From contig JALUKO010000046.1 of NCBI GenBank assembly GCA_027056525.1, positions 1 through 5,562 of the forward strand: a stretch of DNA of 5,562 nt. The letters are read 5' to 3'. Origin of the DNA: Helicobacteraceae bacterium (lineage in GTDB: Bacteria > Campylobacterota > Campylobacteria > Campylobacterales > Sulfurimonadaceae). Every line of letters begins with the position of its first letter. The stretch's first letter is position 1. Position numbers and translations under genes: made by a program. Below are positions 1 to 5,095 of the stretch, piece by piece. Under the pieces are notes generated by a model, which was not told the origin of the DNA, did not search any database, and saw nothing but the letters and a program-made list of their open reading frames with translations.

Positions 1-2
1 TA

Positions 3-314
3 GCGCATATTAATCGTGTTTTAAAAGCTGATGCTCAGCTCGTTATAACACATCCATCATTGGATGATGTTGATGCAAATAAATCTCTGATGCAGATACT
101 TGGAAAATATTTTAAAATTATCATGCCATACAATCTCGGTAATGGTGAGACAGCATTACTCGCTTCCAAAGAGTACCATCCGACGGCAGATATCATATTG
201 CAAAGAGCAGATATGATTGACGGACTAAGTTATTACAATTCTGATATTCATGTAGCTGCGTTTGCTATGCCAAATTATATCCGAAAAGAGTATCTGGGGA
301 TTATTAAAAACTAA
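3..314 (+). CDS. speE: Spermidine synthase-like protein, C-terminal part (5' end outside the window)
   Basis: The reading frame is open from the first bases of the window to a TAA at 312-314, giving the last 103 residues. No start is visible; an ATG lies at 126 and TTG at 60, but the frame runs on upstream of both, so this is a truncated gene and not a small ORF. The C-terminal segment SYYNSDIHVAAFAMPNYI matches the conserved end of bacterial spermidine synthases (YYN..IH.AAF.LP), and the whole tail resembles the short SpeE of Helicobacter and relatives as I remember it. SpeE proteins transfer an aminopropyl group from decarboxylated S-adenosylmethionine to putrescine in the cytoplasm. The Rossmann-fold SAM-binding region lies outside the window, so catalytic residues cannot be checked. 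Some Campylobacterota make spermidine by the carboxyspermidine route instead, so the true substrate is uncertain. The stop codon overlaps the coaE start, implying co-transcription. Confidence 0.82.
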   Translation, partial: AHINRVLKADAQLVITHPSLDDVDANKSLMQILGKYFKIIMPYNLGNGETALLASKEYHPTADIILQRADMIDGLSYYNSDIHVAAFAMPNYIRKEYLGIIKN

Positions 315-916
315 TGGCTTTTAAGTATGCTATTGCATTAACAGGAGGAATTGCCACAGGAAAAAGTACGGTAGCATCACTTCTTGCTTTAAATGGTATG
401 CGTGTTATAGATGCCGATACAATCTCTCATGAGATTCTTGATGCATCTTTGCCTTGGGTAAAAGAAACTTTTGGTGATAGATACATAAACGGCTCAAAGG
501 TAGATCGTGCACAACTTGGAAGTTTGATTTTCTCCGATGAGAAAAGTAAGATGGTCCTGGAGGAGTACCTGCATCCAAAAATAAGACAAGAGATAGAAAA
601 AAGAAGTACTAAGCAGGATGGATTTAAATTTCCATATCTTATAGATATACCTCTGTTTTTTGAAAATGGCGCATACAACATAAAAGAGAGTGTGGTAGTA
701 TATACTCCAAAAGAGATACAGCTAGATAGGTTTATGAAAAGAAACGGCTATTCAAAAGAGGAATCTCTTAAAAGAATAGCAACCCAAATGCCCATAGATG
801 AAAAGAAAGCAAAAGCGACATGGGTTATAGACAACTCCAAAAATCTCAAGCATCTTCAGCAAGAGGTTGAAGAGTTTGTTGAAAAGATCAAGATCAAGTA
901 CCTGCAGGAGAGATAA
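314..916 (+). CDS. coaE: Dephospho-CoA kinase
   Basis: This 200-residue protein phosphorylates the 3'-hydroxyl of the ribose of dephospho-CoA with ATP, the last step of coenzyme A synthesis, in the cytoplasm. The P-loop is at residues 11-19 (GGIATGKST), followed by the family DAD motif at 33-35, DR at 64-65, HP at 87-88, and DIPLFFE at 111-117, which corresponds to the usual VPLLFE. The lid region has R154 and Q158 (RIATQ), followed by an EKK segment and VIDN at 171-174. The length is normal for the family. The ATG shares its A with the speE stop (TAATG), and a GGGGA at 296-300 is a distant ribosome site, so translation is probably coupled to speE. The C-terminus is charged and Lys/Glu-rich. 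The gene stops in another TAATG that begins dapF. Nothing is missing or broken. Confidence 0.96.
   Translation: MAFKYAIALTGGIATGKSTVASLLALNGMRVIDADTISHEILDASLPWVKETFGDRYINGSKVDRAQLGSLIFSDEKSKMVLEEYLHPKIRQEIEKRSTKQDGFKFPYLIDIPLFFENGAYNIKESVVVYTPKEIQLDRFMKRNGYSKEESLKRIATQMPIDEKKAKATWVIDNSKNLKHLQQEVEEFVEKIKIKYLQER
907..912 (+). promoter_or_regulatory. Ribosome binding site of dapF
   Basis: GGAGAG lies inside the last codons of coaE, three bases before the dapF ATG at 916. Together with the TAATG overlap this supports the 916 start and coupled translation. The spacing is short, so termination-reinitiation may contribute. Confidence 0.55.
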
Positions 917-1674
917 TGACAGTAGCAAAATATAGTGCAAACGGGAATGACTTTGTTATATTTCATACTTTTTTAAAAAAAGATAGAAGTCAATTGGCTC
1001 AAATACTTTGCCATAGACAAAACGGTGTAGGTGCTGATGGTCTTATTGTCATTATCCCTAATGATGAGAACGATTTTGAATGGCAGTTTTATAACTCTGA
1101 TGGAAGTAATGCTGATATGTGTGGTAACGGAAGTCGTGCATGTGCACATTATGCCTATGTTAATGAATTGGCTTCAGAGCATATGAGTTTTGTGACAGGT
1201 GCAGGCATAATCAAAGCAGATGTTGAAGATGCAAGCTCTGCATCCGGCATGATCTTAAGTGAGCTTACACCTCCTGAAATTTTAGATGCGACCATAGAGT
1301 TTAACGAACAAAGTTGGTGGTTGCTCAATACAGGAGTGCCACATTTGGTATGTTTTACGCAAGATATAGATACTTTTGATATAGAAGAAGCAAGAGAGTT
1401 GCGATACAAATATGATGCTAATGTAAATGTGATGAGTATTGTTGATGGAAATTTAAAGGTGCGAACGTATGAGCGTGGTGTTGAGAATGAAACACTTGCG
1501 TGTGGCACAGGGATGGCAGCGTGCTTTTACAGGGCTTACAAGGAGGGAAAGGTAGCAAACAATATTGAAGTTTATCCTACAAGTGGAGAGACACTCTACC
1601 TTGGAGTTAACGAGACAACTATCACTTTCAAAGGAAGGGTTGTGAAAACTTTTCAGACAGAGTGGGAAATATAA
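916..1674 (+). CDS. dapF: Diaminopimelate epimerase
   Basis: This 252-residue enzyme interconverts LL- and meso-diaminopimelate without a cofactor, using two cysteines as a thiolate/thiol pair. The product is the lysine precursor and the cross-linking residue of Gram-negative peptidoglycan. The N-terminal YSANGNDF motif (residues 6-13) and GVGADGL (37-43) bind substrate. The first catalytic cysteine is C69 in NADMCGNGSRA, and the second is C196 in RGVENETLACGTGMAA, with both halves of the two-fold pseudo-symmetric fold present. N138-T-G-V-P-H143 matches the conserved NxGxPH segment. At 252 residues it is shorter than the E. coli enzyme (274) but in line with the compact Campylobacterota forms. 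It starts in the coaE stop codon and is the last gene of the speE-coaE-dapF run; a hairpin follows 12 bases after its stop. All key residues are intact. Confidence 0.97.
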   Translation: MTVAKYSANGNDFVIFHTFLKKDRSQLAQILCHRQNGVGADGLIVIIPNDENDFEWQFYNSDGSNADMCGNGSRACAHYAYVNELASEHMSFVTGAGIIKADVEDASSASGMILSELTPPEILDATIEFNEQSWWLLNTGVPHLVCFTQDIDTFDIEEARELRYKYDANVNVMSIVDGNLKVRTYERGVENETLACGTGMAACFYRAYKEGKVANNIEVYPTSGETLYLGVNETTITFKGRVVKTFQTEWEI

Positions 1675-1682
1675 ACTCGTCT

Positions 1683-1713
1683 GTGTGACCCTAAATATTA
1701 TTTAGGGTCGTGT
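1683..1713. terminator. Hairpin terminator between convergent dapF and prfA
   Basis: A perfect inverted repeat, GACCCTAAAT (1687-1696) and ATTTAGGGTC (1700-1709), surrounds a 3-base loop and fills the 46-base gap between the dapF stop and the prfA stop. Its distance from each stop is nearly equal (12 and 11 bases), which suits a shared two-way terminator. In plus-strand RNA four more G-U wobble pairs extend the stem to 1683-1713, and a T-rich stretch (1714-1722) follows. In minus-strand RNA those positions are A-C mismatches and no U tract follows. Neither side has a classic long U run, so its termination efficiency is uncertain. Confidence 0.72.
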
Positions 1714-1720
1714 TATGCTT

Positions 1721-2788
1721 TTAGAGCCCTGCAGCTTCTACGATTTTTGCTTGATGATCAGCGATGAGTGGTTCAATAATTTCATCGAGCAGTCCACCAC
1801 TCATAATCTCATTTAATCTATAAAGTGTTAAGTTAATTCTGTGATCACTTATTCGGTTTTGAGGATAGTTGTAGGTTCTGATACGCCCACTTCTATCGCC
1901 AGTACCGACTTGTGCTGCACGTTCAGCAGCATTTTCACTTTGTTGCTCTTGCATCTCTAGCTCATAAAGTCTTGCTTTGAGTACTTTCATCGCTTTTTCT
2001 CTATTTTTATGCTGAGATTTTTGATCTTGGTTGGTAACAACTATGCCTGTAGGCAAGTGCGTGATACGAACAGCAGAATCTGTAGTATTTACAGACTGTC
2101 CACCACAGCCACTAGAGCGCATAACATCGATTTTAAGATCATTGTCATTTATCTCTATCTCCACATCGTCAACTTCAGGCATCACTGCAACTGTGATCGC
2201 AGAAGTGTGAACACGTCCCTGTGATTCTGTCGCCGGTACACGCTGTACCCGGTGTGTTCCACCTTCATACTTCAACCTGCTATATACCTGTTCACCCTTT
2301 ATCAGTGCAATAACCTCTTTGAACCCACCGGCATCTGAAGGTGATGTGTTCATGATTTCCACTTTCCAACCCTTAAGGTCAGCATAGCGGGTATATGCAT
2401 TAAAGAGGTCCCCAACAAAGATAGCTGCTTCATCTCCGCCGGCACCGGCACGGAGTTCTACGATGATATTTCTCTCATCGTTTGGATCTTTTGGAAGAAG
2501 AAGCAGTTTAATCTCCTCTTCAAGTAATGGTATCTGAGGCTCAAGCTCTTTGAGCTCCTCTTTTGCCATTTCGCCCATTTCCGGATCTGAAAGCATCTCT
2601 TTTGAATCGCTGATCTCTTCTATAAGTGATCTATACTCTTTTGCTTTTTCAACGATAGGTAAAAGGGAAGATTGCTCTTTTGAAAGTTCTGTCATCCTTT
2701 TGATGTCAGAAGTGATATCAGGTGAACTTAGCATTTGGCTAAGTTCATTATAGCGGTTGATAAACGGAGTGAGTTTATCGGCTAACAT
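1721..2788 (-). CDS. prfA: Peptide chain release factor 1
   Basis: This 355-residue class I release factor recognises UAA and UAG in the ribosomal A site and triggers peptide release. The N-terminal ~100 residues are helical and charged (coiled-coil-like domain 1). The stop-codon reading tripeptide is P185-A186-T187 (RVPATESQGRVHTS), which marks RF1; RF2 carries SPF. The peptidyl-hydrolysis motif GGQ is at 229-231, inside RSSGCGGQSVNTTDSAVRITH. The residue before GG is Cys, where RF1 proteins commonly have Ala. Glutamine 231 is the expected target of PrmC methylation. No in-frame stop or programmed frameshift is present, which also excludes the prfB type. The start at 2788 gives the usual length and follows a TAAGG that overlaps the rpsT stop. 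It is the second gene of an rpsT-prfA pair. Confidence 0.97.
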   Translation of the reverse strand: MLADKLTPFINRYNELSQMLSSPDITSDIKRMTELSKEQSSLLPIVEKAKEYRSLIEEISDSKEMLSDPEMGEMAKEELKELEPQIPLLEEEIKLLLLPKDPNDERNIIVELRAGAGGDEAAIFVGDLFNAYTRYADLKGWKVEIMNTSPSDAGGFKEVIALIKGEQVYSRLKYEGGTHRVQRVPATESQGRVHTSAITVAVMPEVDDVEIEINDNDLKIDVMRSSGCGGQSVNTTDSAVRITHLPTGIVVTNQDQKSQHKNREKAMKVLKARLYELEMQEQQSENAAERAAQVGTGDRSGRIRTYNYPQNRISDHRINLTLYRLNEIMSGGLLDEIIEPLIADHQAKIVEAAGL

Positions 2789-2800
2789 TAAGTGTTAACC

Positions 2801-3061
2801 TTATATAGCGTTTACAGCTCTGTGTAGACGACTAACTTTTCTAGCAGCAGTTTCTTTTTTCAAGATACCTTTGCTTACAAATTTGTGAATTTGTTGATTA
2901 GCAACTTTAAATGCTGCCTCTGCTTCTTCTTTGTTCCCAGCTTCTACTGCTGTGCTTACTGATTTTACGATGTTTTTAAGACGAGTTCTGTAGAAACGAT
3001 TACGTTCTGTACGAACGATTGTTTGGCGAATTCTCTTAATAGATGACTTGTGATTTGCCAT
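2801..3061 (-). CDS. rpsT: Small ribosomal subunit protein bS20
   Basis: This 86-residue, strongly basic protein is bS20, a primary 16S rRNA binder in the body of the 30S subunit. The N-terminus MANHKSSIKRIRQ is the family signature, and the all-helical, Lys/Arg-rich sequence ends in RKVSRLHRAVNAI. The length matches the family (E. coli 87). An upstream in-frame ATG at 3079 would add six residues (MRRTHY), but it lies on top of the AAGGA ribosome site that serves the ATG at 3061, so 3061 is the start. prfA follows 12 bases after the stop, so both should be on one transcript from the promoter region at 3062-3120. In E. coli bS20 represses its own translation; whether that applies here cannot be seen. 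Confidence 0.97.
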   Translation of the reverse strand: MANHKSSIKRIRQTIVRTERNRFYRTRLKNIVKSVSTAVEAGNKEEAEAAFKVANQQIHKFVSKGILKKETAARKVSRLHRAVNAI

Positions 3062-3069
3062 GTAATGAG

Positions 3070-3075
3070 TCCTTC
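3070..3075 (-). promoter_or_regulatory. Ribosome binding site that fixes the rpsT start
   Basis: On the minus strand the sequence reads GAAGGA followed by eight bases and the ATG at 3061. This is a strong Shine-Dalgarno match at normal spacing, and it lies within codons two to four of the alternative upstream ATG (3079), which argues against that longer start. Confidence 0.8.
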
Positions 3076-3095
3076 TCATATAAATTTAGTGCGCA

Positions 3096-3101
3096 ATTTT
3101 A
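3096..3101 (-). promoter_or_regulatory. Candidate -10 box of the rpsT-prfA promoter
   Basis: The minus strand reads TAAAAT here (5 of 6 to TATAAT), placing transcription start near 3089 and giving a leader of about 28 bases before the rpsT ATG. No convincing -35 box lies 16-18 bases upstream; instead the upstream DNA is AT-rich, which is typical of sigma-70 promoters in Campylobacterota. This is inference from motif and position only. Confidence 0.45.
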
Positions 3102-3102
3102 G

Positions 3103-3124
3103 CTTAAATATAATTAAATTTAAG
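3103..3124. repeat. 22-bp near-perfect AT-rich palindrome in the divergent promoter region
   Basis: Arms CTTAAAT (3103-3109) and ATTTAAG (3118-3124) flank a centre that is itself palindromic (TAATTA); 20 of 22 positions obey the symmetry. It covers the plus-strand TATAAT box and lies just upstream of the minus-strand -10 box. It could be a dimeric-regulator operator, or merely a by-product of two AT-rich promoters placed back to back. With no G or C inside the arms apart from the ends, chance is a real possibility. Confidence 0.5.
3109..3114 (+). promoter_or_regulatory. Candidate -10 box of the glmM-lspA promoter
   Basis: A perfect TATAAT is present. The best -35-like hexamer at 18-base spacing is TTTAGT (3085-3090), matching the consensus at three of six positions. 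Transcription would begin near 3121, giving a leader of roughly 50 bases to the ATG at 3171 or 86 bases to the ATG at 3207. Confidence 0.5.
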
Positions 3125-3162
3125 TTAAAGACAAGGTAATCTTGGAATATTTCATCTTTAAC

Positions 3163-3167
3163 GGAGA
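3163..3167 (+). promoter_or_regulatory. Shine-Dalgarno-like GGAGA before the alternative glmM start at 3171
   Basis: GGAGA ends three bases before ATG 3171, so the match is strong but close. No equally good site precedes ATG 3207. It may drive a 12-residue N-terminal extension of GlmM, or it may be a fortuitous match in the leader. Confidence 0.4.
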
Positions 3168-3206
3168 ATTATGTTAAAATACACCACTTTAAAATTGGAT
3201 AATACA

Positions 3207-4556
3207 ATGAAACTATTTGGAACAGATGGAGTGAGGGGCAAAGCCGGGTCGTACTTGAGTGCTGAACTTGCCATGAAAGTTGCCATGGCTGCGGGGATAT
3301 ACTTCAAAGGACAATCTTGTACAAACTGTACAAACAAGATATTGGTGGGTAAAGATACAAGAAGAAGCGGTTATATGATAGAAAATGCCATAGTGAGCGG
3401 TTTAACGGCAATTGGCTATGATGTAGTACAGATCGGTCCTATGCCGACGCCGGCGATAGCTTTTATTACGGAAAATATGAGATGTGATGCGGGTATTATG
3501 ATTTCAGCTTCACATAATTCGTATGAGGATAACGGCATTAAATTTTTTGACGGTCATGGAGATAAGCTTTCACTTGATGTTGAAAAACAGATAGAAGCGA
3601 TCTATGCAAATGATGAGTTGATCCAAGAAGCTCAGGCAGTAGGTAAAAATATCGGTAAAGCAAAAAGAATTGATGATGTGGTTGGACGTTATATTGTTCA
3701 GTTGAAAAATTCATTTCCTGTGCAGCACTCTTTAAAAGGGATGCGGATTGTGCTTGATACGGCAAATGGCGCAGGATATATTGTGGGGCCCACTGTTTTA
3801 GAAGAGCTTGGCGCAGAGGTGATTGTGCTTCATAACAAACCTGATGGTTTTAATATCAATGAGGGGTGTGGTGCTTTACACACAAAAGATCTGTGTGAAA
3901 GTGTCATTACATATAGAGCTGATCTTGGCATTGCCCTTGATGGTGATGCGGACAGACTTGTCGTAGTGGATGAAAACGGAGAGGTTGTCGATGGCGATCA
4001 GCTTTTAGGTGCACTTGGTTCATATATGAATGACAGAGGCGTTCTCAAAGGTGGAGGTATTGTCTCAACCGTTATGAGCAATCAAGGTTTAGAAGACTTT
4101 ATACATTCTAAAAAACTAACACTTCACCGTTCTGATGTTGGCGATAAGCATGTTTTAGAGATTATGAAAAAAGAGGGGATCAACTTTGGCGGTGAGCAAA
4201 GTGGTCATGTGATCATCAGTGATTTTGCAAAAACAGGTGACGGGCTTGTAAGTGCGTTGCAAATTTTAGCTTTAATCATAGATGCCAAAGAGAAAGCATC
4301 TAAGGTATTACGCCCATTTACTTTATATCCTCAAAAACTTGTCAATCTCAATATCAAAGAAAAAAGACCACTTCAAAAGATAGAAGGACTTGATACGAAG
4401 CTTAAGGAGTTGGAAAAAAATCATATTCGTCATCTTATAAGATACTCCGGGACAGAAAATAAACTCAGAGTGCTTCTAGAAGCAAAAGATGCTAAAAAGA
4501 TGAATAAGGCGATGGATGATATGATAGAATTTTTTCAAAAAGCCCTCAATGCATAA
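3207..4556 (+). CDS. glmM: Phosphoglucosamine mutase
   Basis: GlmM converts glucosamine-6-phosphate to glucosamine-1-phosphate, feeding UDP-GlcNAc to peptidoglycan and lipopolysaccharide. From ATG 3207 it has 449 residues and begins MKLFGTDGVRGKAG, the standard family N-terminus. The four alpha-D-phosphohexomutase signatures are present: the phosphoserine loop SASHN with S102; the Mg-binding loop DGDADR (245-250); the sugar-binding GEQSGH (329-334); and the phosphate-binding RYSGTEN (412-418). The residue after SASHN is Ser, where Pro is usual. Residues 38-43 are CTNCTN, encoded by a 9-bp tandem repeat. An in-frame ATG at 3171 would add 12 residues (MLKYTTLKLDNT) and has the better ribosome site (GGAGA); 3207 has only a weak GGA at 3197-3199. 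I chose 3207 from family alignment. The gene overlaps lspA by 8 bases and is divergent from rpsT. Confidence 0.96.
   Translation: MKLFGTDGVRGKAGSYLSAELAMKVAMAAGIYFKGQSCTNCTNKILVGKDTRRSGYMIENAIVSGLTAIGYDVVQIGPMPTPAIAFITENMRCDAGIMISASHNSYEDNGIKFFDGHGDKLSLDVEKQIEAIYANDELIQEAQAVGKNIGKAKRIDDVVGRYIVQLKNSFPVQHSLKGMRIVLDTANGAGYIVGPTVLEELGAEVIVLHNKPDGFNINEGCGALHTKDLCESVITYRADLGIALDGDADRLVVVDENGEVVDGDQLLGALGSYMNDRGVLKGGGIVSTVMSNQGLEDFIHSKKLTLHRSDVGDKHVLEIMKKEGINFGGEQSGHVIISDFAKTGDGLVSALQILALIIDAKEKASKVLRPFTLYPQKLVNLNIKEKRPLQKIEGLDTKLKELEKNHIRHLIRYSGTENKLRVLLEAKDAKKMNKAMDDMIEFFQKALNA
3318..3335 (+). repeat. Two tandem copies of the 9-mer TGTACAAAC inside glmM
   Basis: TGTACAAAC occurs at 3318-3326 and again, identically, at 3327-3335. 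It is in phase with the glmM codons, so each copy encodes Cys-Thr-Asn. The duplication adds three residues without breaking the frame and falls in the loop just before the conserved ILVGKDTRRSG strand. Confidence 0.95.
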
Positions 4557-5004
4557 ACAGACACTTCGGCTAAATATTATTCTCTTTTTTACATTGGCAG
4601 GTATCTTTATAATTGATCAAAATATAAAGATGCTCTTTGTAGAGGGATACCGTTACTATACGGATTGTATAGACCTTATTTTGGTGTACAATAAAGGTGT
4701 GGCATTTTCGATGCTCTCTTTTTTGGATGAATGGCTGAAGTATATCCAGTTGGTGCTGGTTGCGGGGATACTTGGATATGTGATCTATCTTAAGAAGGTC
4801 TGTTTTGCTTTTCCCGCAGGACTTATGCTCGGGGGTGCATTTTCAAACATATACGATCGCTTTGTACACGGAGGGGTCGTAGATATGGTGTATTGGCACT
4901 GTGGATTTGATTTTGCAGTGTTTAATTTTGCAGATGTGATGATAGATGTTGCAGTTGTATGGATACTGATTTTAAATTTTAAACCAAAACTATGCAAAAG
5001 CTAA
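4549..5004 (+). CDS. lspA: Lipoprotein signal peptidase (signal peptidase II)
   Basis: This 151-residue inner-membrane aspartic protease cleaves the signal peptide from diacylglyceryl-prolipoproteins. Four hydrophobic segments are visible at about 9-24, 64-82, 85-101 and 122-143, matching the four-helix topology. Conserved family blocks are D23-Q24-N-I-K27, YNKGVAFS (47-54), GGAFSNIYDR (95-104), and the two catalytic aspartates D112 (GGVVD) and D129 (FNFAD). The length is typical of a compact LspA. The ATG lies eight bases before the end of glmM in another frame, with no clear ribosome site of its own, so translation is likely coupled to glmM. This glmM-lspA pairing is familiar from Campylobacterota. 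A 91-base gap separates it from tig, and no strong terminator follows it. Confidence 0.96.
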   Translation: MHKQTLRLNIILFFTLAGIFIIDQNIKMLFVEGYRYYTDCIDLILVYNKGVAFSMLSFLDEWLKYIQLVLVAGILGYVIYLKKVCFAFPAGLMLGGAFSNIYDRFVHGGVVDMVYWHCGFDFAVFNFADVMIDVAVVWILILNFKPKLCKS

Positions 5005-5034
5005 TTGCTAAGATACATAAAAGCACATTTTAGG

Positions 5035-5067
5035 TATTATTGCCAAAAATAATAGTTAAAAAACTAT
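5035..5067. other. Two overlapping AT-rich inverted repeats between lspA and tig
   Basis: The first is TATTATT (5035-5041) with AATAATA (5048-5054), loop six bases. The second is ATAGTT (5052-5057) with AACTAT (5062-5067), loop four bases. They share 5052-5054, so they could not form fully at the same time. Stability would be low because nearly all pairs are A-U, and neither is followed by a U tract, so I do not call a terminator. Confidence 0.35.
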
Positions 5068-5070
5068 AAA
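5040..5070 (+). promoter_or_regulatory. Candidate sigma-70-type promoter of tig
   Basis: TTGCCA (5040-5045, 5 of 6 to TTGACA) and TATAAA (5065-5070, 5 of 6 to TATAAT) are separated by 19 bases, slightly longer than the ideal 17. Start of transcription would fall near 5077, about 20 bases before the tig ATG. This would let tig be expressed independently of glmM-lspA. An alternative -10, TATTAT at 5035-5040, is also possible. Confidence 0.42.
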
Positions 5071-5095
5071 TGACAAACTGAATCAAAGGAAATTG

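Noticed and set aside
427..681. 84-codon minus-strand frame within coaE
   Set aside because: It lies fully antisense to coaE with no supporting signals.
1155..1508. 117-codon open frame on the minus strand within dapF
   Set aside because: It is antisense to a clear dapF, has no ribosome site or recognisable motif, and its composition is that of a shadow frame.
2009..2224. Plus-strand frame opposite the catalytic part of prfA
   Set aside because: It is antisense to the highly conserved PAT/GGQ region, whose protein-level conservation explains the openness.
1721..2788. prfA as release factor 2 with a programmed frameshift
   Set aside because: The frame is continuous with no internal UGA, and the recognition tripeptide is PAT (RF1), not SPF.
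3062..3079. Longer rpsT start at the ATG at 3079 (adds MRRTHY)
   Set aside because: That ATG overlaps the AAGGA ribosome site of the MANHK start, and the family begins at MANHK.
3121..3206. Riboswitch or ribozyme in the glmM leader
   Set aside because: The leader is under 90 bases and AT-rich with no stable multi-stem fold; the GlcN6P ribozyme belongs to glmS mRNAs, and its core is not visible here.
3318..3329. CxxC in GlmM as a zinc or iron-sulfur site
   Set aside because: Only one pair of cysteines is present, and it comes from a simple 9-bp duplication; no second ligand pair is evident nearby.
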